From Bacteroidales bacterium (lineage in GTDB: Bacteria > Bacteroidota > Bacteroidia > Bacteroidales > Muribaculaceae): a stretch of DNA of 5,942 bases. The DNA lies in contig SFMJ01000102.1 of assembly GCA_004553095.1 (NCBI GenBank), positions 1 through 5,942 of the forward strand, read 5' to 3'. Under the pieces are notes generated by a model. It worked only from the letters and a program-made list of their open reading frames with translations. It was not told where the DNA came from and did no database searches. Both the position numbers and the translations under genes were made by a program. Below are positions 1-5,942 of this stretch, in pieces; position 1 is the first letter of the stretch; every line of letters starts with the position of its first letter.

Positions 1-154
1 ATCTTTTTGGCATATTTCGAAACTCGCATCGGTTACAATGCACGCATTGCGCCCGCTGCGACTTTCAAAATCTGCTCAAAAATATCCGCCTCTACGACCC
101 CAAAAATTTAAGGAACGCGCTCTTAGAATCTTCCGCATTAAGAATAGCATTGTT
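1..154. other. Upstream stretch without a supported gene; possible interspersed repeat (about 1-115)
   Basis: No gene can be supported here. Plus frame 1 is open from base 1 to a TAA at 109-111. Plus frame 3 is open from base 3 to a TGA at 156-158 that overlaps the ruvA ATG. Plus frame 2 runs through into ruvA but gives a very basic, unfamiliar peptide. On the minus strand 107 down to 36 is open for 24 codons and reads like protein (ending KVAAGAMRAL), but it is bounded by stops on both sides and has only an internal ATG. Open, protein-like reading in several frames without a usable gene is what a decayed or non-coding repeated element would show; that is inference. The stretch includes the small inverted repeat AATGC-AC-GCATT at 37-48. 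Alternatively, frame 3 is the C-terminal tail of an upstream gene translationally coupled to ruvA through an ATGA overlap. Confidence 0.35.
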
Positions 155-730
155 ATGATAGATTATATCCAAGGACAGCCCGTCGAGGTGACACCCACAT
201 ACGCAGTGGTCGATTGCAATGGTCTCGGTTATGAGATCAATATCACGTTGCTTGACTACCCCCGCATCTCGAATGAACGCGTCAAACTATATATCCATGA
301 GTCGATACGCGAAGATGCCCATGTGCTCTTCGGGTTTCTCGAACGCCGCAGCCGCGAGCTTTTCCGCCTCCTCATCGGAGTGAGTGGTGTCGGCCCCAAC
401 ACAGCCCGCCTCATCCTCTCTGCCCTCACCTGTCAGCAACTCGAAGCTGCCATCGTCAATGGCGAAGATAAGTTGCTCAAGGGAGTCAAAGGTATCGGCG
501 GCAAGACAGCCCAACGAATCATCGTCGACCTCAAGGATAAAATAAAACCGGGTGATGCATCGTTATTAATAGAGACACATACCAGCGAAAGTTATGACGA
601 TGCCTTGGCTGCATTAGTCATGCTCGGCTTCGCTGCTCCTCAATGTCGCAAGGTGCTACAAAAGATCTTTGCCACTAAGCCCGACACCACTACCGAGGAG
701 GCTATCAAACAGTCGCTTACCATGCTTTAA
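155..730 (+). CDS. ruvA: Holliday junction branch migration complex subunit RuvA
   Basis: RuvA binds four-way Holliday junctions as a tetramer and loads the RuvB ATPase motors that drive branch migration; RuvC then resolves the junction. It acts in the cytoplasm in recombinational repair. The protein has 191 residues, within the usual 190-205. Residues 1-63 look like the N-terminal OB-fold domain (start MIDYIQGQPVEV, then CNGLGYEINI at 21-30 and HVLFGFLERRSRELFRLLI at 56-74). Two helix-hairpin-helix DNA-binding motifs follow: IGVSGVGPNTARLIL at 74-88 and LKGVKGIGGKTAQRIIVDLK at 108-127. An acidic, polar linker (about 132-147) leads to the small C-terminal domain III (DDALAALVMLGF at 148-159), which contacts RuvB. 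I chose the ATG at 155 because family homology begins there; an in-frame ATG at 38 would add 39 basic residues unlike any RuvA. No strong Shine-Dalgarno is visible. The identification is secure; the start is likely. Confidence 0.97.
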   Translation: MIDYIQGQPVEVTPTYAVVDCNGLGYEINITLLDYPRISNERVKLYIHESIREDAHVLFGFLERRSRELFRLLIGVSGVGPNTARLILSALTCQQLEAAIVNGEDKLLKGVKGIGGKTAQRIIVDLKDKIKPGDASLLIETHTSESYDDALAALVMLGFAAPQCRKVLQKIFATKPDTTTEEAIKQSLTML

Positions 731-747
731 TTAAAGTGTTACTTTAA
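725..747 (+). repeat. AT-rich inverted repeat over the ruvA stop codon
   Basis: The sequence contains CTTTAA (725-730), TTAAAG (731-736) and CTTTAA (742-747). Arms one and two form a perfect 12-base palindrome, while TTAAAGT (731-737) and ACTTTAA (741-747) form a perfect 7-bp stem with a 3-base loop. The two pairings share an arm and are mutually exclusive. The stem has a single G-C pair and no T-tract follows, so it is a poor candidate for an intrinsic terminator; it could be a protein-binding site or simply AT-rich spacer. Confidence 0.5.
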
Positions 748-786
748 CGCAATAGTCTAACGCATACCCTTATTGTTGAACGCAAT
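746..786 (+). repeat. Three direct copies of AACGCA in the ruvA-sprA gap
   Basis: AACGCA occurs at 746-751, 759-764 and 779-784, with wider contexts TTTAACGCAAT, TCTAACGCATA and TTGAACGCAAT, giving a loose consensus TnAACGCAwT. Start-to-start spacings are 13 and 20 bases. All three copies lie within 49 bases upstream of the sprA ATG. The copies are seen directly; a regulatory role such as an operator is inference, and the words are short enough to be chance. Confidence 0.4.
771..778 (+). promoter_or_regulatory. Possible Bacteroidetes-type -7 box for sprA
   Basis: TATTGTTG matches the Bacteroidetes -7 consensus TAnnTTTG at five of six defined positions. The nearest -33-like word is TTTA at 743-746, about 24 bases upstream, which is only a fair match in sequence and spacing. 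If used, transcription would begin about 785, leaving a very short leader before the ATG at 795. The alternative is that sprA is transcribed only by read-through from ruvA or further upstream. Confidence 0.22.
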
Positions 787-794
787 TTATCAAG

Positions 795-869
795 ATGCAT
801 TTCAGTCGTAGCCATTACATAACTCTGATCACGGTGTTCTTCTCGGTGCTGCTGATCACACTTTGGGCT
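795..869 (+). other. Signal peptide of SprA
   Basis: The first 25 residues have a short positive N-region (MHFSRSHY), a hydrophobic core (ITLITVFFSVLLITLW, 9-24) and a probable signal peptidase I site after Ala25, before RPQ. There is no cysteine, so this is not a lipoprotein signal. It would direct Sec export to the periplasm for outer-membrane insertion, as expected for SprA. The cleavage position is judged by eye. Confidence 0.75.
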
Positions 870-3800
870 CGGCCTCAATATCGCAAGAGCGAACTGAAAC
901 CGCCACCCCCCTCCCAGCCGGTTTCCCCTTCGAAGTCTCCTGCCGATACGGTCGAAATGCATTCGCGTGTCCAGCCCACCATCCCCGTCTCCGCCGATGA
1001 CTATATGGGCAATAAGGAGTATGCCGCCGACCTTCGCGACCCCTCCAACATCAAGACCGAGGCTATCTACGACCCCGAACTCGGCATGTTCGTGCTCCAC
1101 ACCAAGGTGGGTGAGCAAGATATCGTTACGCCATATATGATGTCGGTCGAGGAGTATAATAAGATGGCAGTGCATCGCGACCTCTTCAATTATTTCGATG
1201 AGCGAAATCGAGAAAGCTTTGAGAAGAAGGATAAAGAGCCTTTCAATATCTTCGATATGAATTTCGCTCTCGGACCCCTCGAGAAGGTGTTCGGTCCGGG
1301 CGGAGTGCGCCTCCAGACTCAGGGATCAATCCAACTCTCTATGGGCGTCAAGAGCAATTTCACCGACAACCCTGCTCTCACCAAGCGCAATCGACGCAAG
1401 ACCTATTTCGACTTCGACCAGAAGATACAAGCCACTATCAATGCCTCCGTCGGCGATAAGATGAAGTTCAATATGAGCTATAACACCGACGCTACCTTCT
1501 CGTTTGACTCTCAGAACCTTAAACTCCAGTATGAAGGCAAGGAGGATGAAATCATCAAGAATATCGAGGCCGGTAATGTCAGCATGACCACCGGATCGAG
1601 CCTGATCCGCGGCGGTACGGCTCTCTTCGGCGTGAAGGCTAAGTTGCAATTCGGCAAACTGACTCTCACCGGACTCGTGTCGCAACAAAACTCTGAGTCC
1701 AAGACCGTAAGCACACAGGGTGGCGTGCAGAGCACCGAATATAATATCAAGATCGACAATTATGATGCCAACCGCCATTATTTCTTGTCGCAATTCTTCT
1801 ACGATAATTACGATAATTTCACCTCCCATCTGCCACTGGTGTCTTCCGGCGTGAAGATCACTCGTATCGAGGTTTGGGTCACCAATAAGAGCGGTAATTA
1901 CAACGAATCCAGGAACTTCGTCGGCTTCACAGACTTGGCGGAAAACCAGCGGATGGCCAATACATATTGGCAGCCCAACTATTCATATACCAATCCCTGC
2001 AATCAGTCGAACAATCTTTTGGATGTCATCAAAGCGGAATATCCTGCCGCGCGCAATATTAATCAAGTGTCGCAAGCACTCGAGCCCCTCCGCGCATACG
2101 GCATCGAGGGTGGTCGTGATTTCGAAAAGGTCGAATCGGGTCGTCTCCTTCGCGAAAGTGAGTATACCCTCAATTCCGACCTCGGTTATATCTCGCTCAA
2201 GTCTGCTCTCAACACTGATGAAGTGCTCGCCGTGGCCTACGAGTACACCTATAATGGCAAGGTGTATCAAGTCGGTGAGTTCTCTTCCGATGTCAGCAAT
2301 TCCAGCGAGTCAATCTATCTGAAACTTCTACGAGCTTCGACAGTATCCACTCAGACTCCACTCTGGAAGCTGATGATGAAGAATGTATATTCGCTCGGCG
2401 CCTACCAGTTGCAGAATCGCAATTTCAAGATGAACATCAAGTTCTTGAGCGATTCCACCGGTACGGAGATCTCCTACCTCCCTGTAGGCAATGCCAACGG
2501 CAAGACCCTCTTGCAGGTGATGAACCTCGACCGTATCGACTCCAACCAGCAGTCTAACCCCGATGGTCAGTTCGACTATATCGAGGGGTATACCGTGCAG
2601 TCGTCCAACGGTCGAATCATCTTCCCCGTCACCGAGCCCTTCGGTTCTCACCTCGAGAAGCAGATCGGCGACCCGGCCCTCGCCAAACCATACGTCTATA
2701 AGGAGCTCTACGATTCGACCCTCGTCGTGGCTCGGCAGTTTGCCGATAAGAATAAATATGCTCTCACCGGTGAGTATCAAGCTTCCAACGGGGCTCAGAT
2801 TCGTCTTAACGCCATGAATGTGCCTCGCGGTTCGGTAGTGGTTATGGCAGGTGGAGTAGTGCTGACCGAAAATTCCGACTATACCGTCGACTATTCGATG
2901 GGTATCGTCACCATCACCAATCAGAGCATCATCGACTCCGGCACTAATGTCAGCGTCACCCTCGAGAACCAGTCCACCTTCTCAATGCAACGGAAGACAC
3001 TCCTCGGGCTGGATGCTCAATATGCTTTCAACAAGGATTTCACCATCGGCGCTACAATCCTCAACTTCTCAGAGAAGGCACTCACCGAGAAGGTAAACCT
3101 CGGCGACGAGCTTATCAACAACACAATGTGGGGCGCCAATCTCAGCTATAAGAAGGATTTTCAATGGCTCACCAACTTGCTTAACAAGGTGCCGACCATC
3201 AATGCCACCGCCCCCTCGTCGTTCAAGGTCAATGCCGAGTTCGCCCAGCTTGTGCCTCATAAGCAGAAGTCAGGCAGCAATCAAGGCTCCAGCTATATCG
3301 ACGATTTTGAAAATACTCATACCGCCATCGACCTTCGCTCTCCCTATTCCTGGTTCTTGGCATCGACACCATTCGATGGATCAGGCGATGCACTTTTCCC
3401 CGAGGCTGCTTATTCCAATGATGTGGCTTACGGCAAGAATCGTGCCCTGATGTCATGGTATTATATCGACCGCGCATGGACTCAGCGTAATTCAAATATG
3501 CTCCCCGGATATCTGAAGAATGATCCGCACCAGATGTCAAGCCCATATATCCGCGAGGTCTATGTCAATGAGCTCTTCCCCAACCGCGACCTGGCATACG
3601 GTGAGACCAACTGGATTCAGACACTCAACGTTTCGTTCTATCCTCGCGAGCGTGGACCCTACAACCTCGACACCGATAATATCGATGCCGATGGCTCGCT
3701 CCTATATCCTGAGAAGAGATGGGGCGGCATGATGCGTAAACTTGATAACACCAACTTCGAAACATCGAATGTGGAGTATATCCAATTCTGGCTTATGGAC

Positions 3801-5942
3801 CCATTCCTCGATGAAACTAACCCGAATCGCGAAGGTGGTGACTTGTACTTTAATCTTGGAGAGGTGAGCGAGGATATACTGAAAGATGGTTACAAATCCT
3901 ATGAGAACGGATTACCTATCGACGGAAATAACACATATCTCAAGGAAACGGCATGGGGTGTGGTATCGACGCAGACGTCGATGACATACGCTTTCGACAA
4001 CTCGAGCGGCTCACGCATTTTGCAAGATGTGGGACTCGACGGGCTTGGCAATTCAGCCGAGTTCACCCACACTTCCTACTCTAAATTCCTCGAAGAATTG
4101 CGCAAGCAACTTGCTCCCGAAACTATAGCGGCTATGGAGGAAGACCCGTTCTCTCCGTTCAACGACCCCGCAGGTGATAATTATCATTTCTATCGCGGCT
4201 ACGACTACGATGAGCGTAGGCTCAATATCCTTGAGCGCTACAAGCACTACAACGGCACTGAGGGTAATTCCTTGTCGTCGCAGGAGGCAGGCGATGGAAT
4301 GTATCAATCGTCGCGAAGCGTGCCCGATGTGGAAGATATCAATCAGGATAACACGCTTAATGAATATGAGCGTTACTATCAATACAAGATTTCCATTCGT
4401 CCGGAGGACTTGGTGGTAGGTAAAAACTATATTACCGATAAGCGCAGCACCACGGTGCGCACGCGCAACGGGCAAGACACGCCTGTGGAGTGGTATCAGT
4501 TTAAAATTCCATTGAAAGAATATGAAAAGGTGGTTGGAAGCATATCCGACTTCTCAACAATACGCTTTGTGCGAATGTTTATGACCGGCTTCAAAGAAAC
4601 CACGCACTTGCGATTCGCTACATTGGAGCTTATACGCGGCGAGTGGCGCACCTACGATTACAACCTTAATCAGCGCGGTGATGCTCCTGCTGAAGGCTCG
4701 CTGTCGATTAATGCCGTGAACATAGAGGAGAATGCAGGGCGCACACCCGTGAACTATGTGTTGCCGCCGGGAGTGACACGAATTGTCGACCCCGGACAAT
4801 CGCAGGTGACGCAGCTCAATGAGCAATCGATGGCTCTTGAGGTGAAAGGCTTGCAGGCAGGCGATGCTCGTGCCGTGTATAAGAACACGAGCCTCGATTT
4901 GCGTATCTATAAGCGACTTCAGATGCATGTGCACAATGAGGCATTAATTGATAATACCACAAATCTGCGAAATGGCGATGTTTCGTTGTTCTTGCGCCTT
5001 GGAACTGATGTTAAAAACAATTATTATGAATATGAAATACCGCTGGAAGTGACTCCCGAGGGAAAATACAGCACCTACAGCACTACCGACCAGTCAATTG
5101 TGTGGCCCGATAACAACCGCCTCGATTGTGACCTCGACTTATTCACGGCGGTGAAGAAAAATCGCAATGCCAACAAAATGGCAGGCGTAGCCGGTGTGTC
5201 CTACAATCTTCGCTACACGGAATACGACCCCAATAGACCAAACAACCGCATCACGGTGATTGGAAACCCGTCGCTTAGTGACGTGAGAGTGATGATGATT
5301 GGCGTGCGCAACAATTCGGCTCAAGTGAAAGATTGCATAGTGTGGACCGACGAGCTACGTGTGACCGACTTCGACGAAGGCGGCGGCTGGGCGGCAAAGG
5401 GTAGTCTTACACTCAATATGAGTGATATCGCCACGGTGAATGTGGGCGGACACAAAGAAACGGTGGGCTTCGGTTCGGTTGACCAAAGCCTCTCGGAGCG
5501 TCGCCTTGATGCTTACGGACAATATAATGTGGCTGTTCAAGTGGATATGGGACGCTTCCTTCCGGAGAAAGTGAAACTCAAGGCTCCGGTGTATTATTCC
5601 ATCTCAAAAGAGAAAACCACTCCCAAATATAATCCTCTTGACCAAGATGTGCTACTCAAAGATGCTCTCGATGCGTGCTCAACGAAAGAGCAACGCGACT
5701 CGATTGAGTCATTTGCCGTGACGCGCAAGACGGTGGAGAGCTTCAGTATTTCGGGCATGAAATTCGATGTTCAAAGCAAGAATCCTATGCCGTGGGACCC
5801 TGCAAACTTCACATTCAGTTATTCCTCGAATAAGCAGAGAAATACCGACCCTAATAACGAATTTGAGAATACGAGCGACTATCGCGGCAGTTTCCAATAT
5901 AACTACACGCCCTATTTCCACCCGTTCAAGCCTTTCAGCAAG
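795..5942 (+). CDS. sprA: T9SS outer-membrane translocon SprA/Sov (5' part; runs off the window end)
   Basis: SprA (Sov in Porphyromonas gingivalis) is the very large single-chain outer-membrane beta-barrel that exports folded type IX cargo, working with PorV. Here 1716 codons are open to the last base with no stop or frameshift; family members are about 2,350-2,500 residues, so the C-terminal third, including later barrel strands, is missing. The first ATG after an in-frame TGA (777-779) is at 795, without a Shine-Dalgarno. Residues 1-25 form a signal peptide (hydrophobic 9-25, likely cut after TLWA) with no lipobox; a proline-rich linker spans 36-50. Family hallmarks in order: LGPLEKVFGPGGVRLQTQG (159-177), YEGKEDEIIKNIEAGNVSM (246-264), NRHYFLSQ (326-333), LGYISL...YNGKVYQVGEF (463-496), LWKLMMKNVYSLGAY (523-537), DGQFDYIEG (590-598), YIDDFENT (834-841), FYPRERGPYN (948-957), RWGGMMRKL with VEYIQFWLMDPF (975-1004), an EF-hand-like loop (1181-1192), LRFATLELIRGEW (1272-1284), VWTDELRVTDFDEGGGWAA (1516-1534) and PKYNPLDQD (1610-1618). 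Only four cysteines occur, as expected for an envelope protein. Codon use changes near 3.57-3.84 kb. Confidence 0.97.
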   Translation, partial: MHFSRSHYITLITVFFSVLLITLWARPQYRKSELKPPPPSQPVSPSKSPADTVEMHSRVQPTIPVSADDYMGNKEYAADLRDPSNIKTEAIYDPELGMFVLHTKVGEQDIVTPYMMSVEEYNKMAVHRDLFNYFDERNRESFEKKDKEPFNIFDMNFALGPLEKVFGPGGVRLQTQGSIQLSMGVKSNFTDNPALTKRNRRKTYFDFDQKIQATINASVGDKMKFNMSYNTDATFSFDSQNLKLQYEGKEDEIIKNIEAGNVSMTTGSSLIRGGTALFGVKAKLQFGKLTLTGLVSQQNSESKTVSTQGGVQSTEYNIKIDNYDANRHYFLSQFFYDNYDNFTSHLPLVSSGVKITRIEVWVTNKSGNYNESRNFVGFTDLAENQRMANTYWQPNYSYTNPCNQSNNLLDVIKAEYPAARNINQVSQALEPLRAYGIEGGRDFEKVESGRLLRESEYTLNSDLGYISLKSALNTDEVLAVAYEYTYNGKVYQVGEFSSDVSNSSESIYLKLLRASTVSTQTPLWKLMMKNVYSLGAYQLQNRNFKMNIKFLSDSTGTEISYLPVGNANGKTLLQVMNLDRIDSNQQSNPDGQFDYIEGYTVQSSNGRIIFPVTEPFGSHLEKQIGDPALAKPYVYKELYDSTLVVARQFADKNKYALTGEYQASNGAQIRLNAMNVPRGSVVVMAGGVVLTENSDYTVDYSMGIVTITNQSIIDSGTNVSVTLENQSTFSMQRKTLLGLDAQYAFNKDFTIGATILNFSEKALTEKVNLGDELINNTMWGANLSYKKDFQWLTNLLNKVPTINATAPSSFKVNAEFAQLVPHKQKSGSNQGSSYIDDFENTHTAIDLRSPYSWFLASTPFDGSGDALFPEAAYSNDVAYGKNRALMSWYYIDRAWTQRNSNMLPGYLKNDPHQMSSPYIREVYVNELFPNRDLAYGETNWIQTLNVSFYPRERGPYNLDTDNIDADGSLLYPEKRWGGMMRKLDNTNFETSNVEYIQFWLMDPFLDETNPNREGGDLYFNLGEVSEDILKDGYKSYENGLPIDGNNTYLKETAWGVVSTQTSMTYAFDNSSGSRILQDVGLDGLGNSAEFTHTSYSKFLEELRKQLAPETIAAMEEDPFSPFNDPAGDNYHFYRGYDYDERRLNILERYKHYNGTEGNSLSSQEAGDGMYQSSRSVPDVEDINQDNTLNEYERYYQYKISIRPEDLVVGKNYITDKRSTTVRTRNGQDTPVEWYQFKIPLKEYEKVVGSISDFSTIRFVRMFMTGFKETTHLRFATLELIRGEWRTYDYNLNQRGDAPAEGSLSINAVNIEENAGRTPVNYVLPPGVTRIVDPGQSQVTQLNEQSMALEVKGLQAGDARAVYKNTSLDLRIYKRLQMHVHNEALIDNTTNLRNGDVSLFLRLGTDVKNNYYEYEIPLEVTPEGKYSTYSTTDQSIVWPDNNRLDCDLDLFTAVKKNRNANKMAGVAGVSYNLRYTEYDPNRPNNRITVIGNPSLSDVRVMMIGVRNNSAQVKDCIVWTDELRVTDFDEGGGWAAKGSLTLNMSDIATVNVGGHKETVGFGSVDQSLSERRLDAYGQYNVAVQVDMGRFLPEKVKLKAPVYYSISKEKTTPKYNPLDQDVLLKDALDACSTKEQRDSIESFAVTRKTVESFSISGMKFDVQSKNPMPWDPANFTFSYSSNKQRNTDPNNEFENTSDYRGSFQYNYTPYFHPFKPFSK
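4335..4370 (+). other. EF-hand/dockerin-like calcium loop within SprA
   Basis: Residues 1181-1192 read DINQDNTLNEYE, a 12-residue loop with Asp1181, Asn1183 and Asp1185 at positions 1, 3 and 5, Thr1187 at 7, Asn1189 at 9 and Glu1192 at 12. This is the spacing of oxygen ligands in a calcium-binding EF-hand or dockerin loop. Position 6 is Asn instead of the usual Gly. From memory, a similar segment is conserved across SprA proteins. Calcium binding is inferred from the pattern alone. Confidence 0.4.

Noticed and set aside
38..154. N-terminal extension of RuvA from an in-frame ATG at 38
   Set aside because: It would add 39 residues, mostly basic and low in acidic residues, before the point where RuvA homology starts. 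From the ATG at 155 the protein has exactly the expected length and N-terminus.
731..747. Rho-independent terminator after ruvA
   Set aside because: The 7-bp stem has only one G-C pair, and the bases after it (CGCAATAGTC) are not a T-tract.
744..1175. 143-codon minus-strand open frame covering the ruvA-sprA gap and the start of sprA
   Set aside because: It is antisense to the SprA signal peptide and N-terminal domain, is rich in His and Asp/Gly from reversed codons, and has no recognisable domain.
1326..1829. 167-codon open frame on the minus strand
   Set aside because: It lies wholly antisense to clearly conserved SprA coding sequence. Its composition (runs of Ile, Val, Leu, Gly) is the shadow expected from GAT/AAT/ATC-rich codons, and no family is recognisable.
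2328..2780. Minus-strand (2328-2780) and overlapping plus-strand frames (2023-2322, 2563-2817)
   Set aside because: All overlap continuous SprA coding sequence carrying strong family motifs. The plus-frame peptides are Ser/Pro/Arg-rich, typical of out-of-frame translation.
3220..3560. Possible frameshift in sprA, because several other frames are open in this interval
   Set aside because: Codon-by-codon translation shows the SprA frame continuous through YIDDFENT, LMSWYYIDRAW and REVYVNELFPNRDL, all matching the family in one frame.
4053..4475. 140-codon minus-strand open frame and the other minus-strand frames between 4554 and 5921
   Set aside because: They are antisense to SprA, and their length is explained by the lack of TTA, CTA and TCA codons in the sense frame. 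No ribosome binding site or recognised domain was seen.

Overview
The window is chromosomal DNA from a member of the Bacteroidota, most likely a Bacteroidales-type bacterium. Three things support this. A full RuvA is followed directly on the same strand by a very large gene whose protein carries, in order, the signature segments of SprA/Sov, an outer-membrane protein known only from this phylum. There are no strong Shine-Dalgarno sequences before either gene. The only recognisable promoter-like element resembles the Bacteroidetes -7 box rather than a sigma70 -10 box.

Layout: bases 1-154 hold no gene I can support, and may be part of an interspersed non-coding repeat. ruvA (155-730) encodes a complete 191-residue Holliday-junction-binding protein. 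A 64-base gap (731-794) contains an AT-rich inverted repeat, three copies of a short AACGCA word and a weak promoter-like box. sprA starts at 795 and stays open for 1716 codons to the last base of the window, so its 3' end, probably 600-800 codons, lies outside. About 87% of the window is this one gene. I translated the frame by hand over its whole length and found no in-frame stop and no frameshift.

The two genes have unrelated jobs. RuvA works with RuvB (and RuvC) in branch migration and resolution of recombination intermediates in the cytoplasm. SprA is the giant single-chain beta-barrel translocon of the type IX secretion system (T9SS) in the outer membrane, through which folded proteins with C-terminal T9SS signals leave the cell. 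Their adjacency is, from memory, a recurrent arrangement in Bacteroidota, and is likely shared transcription or conserved synteny rather than shared function.

The main unexpected signal is inside sprA. Codon choice changes abruptly at about 3.57-3.84 kb, with the reading frame and protein motifs intact. GTC nearly vanishes and AAA replaces AAG as the main lysine codon. This suggests a mosaic gene or a change in compositional pressure. I see no mobile element, CRISPR array, tRNA or rRNA, and no new multi-gene system.
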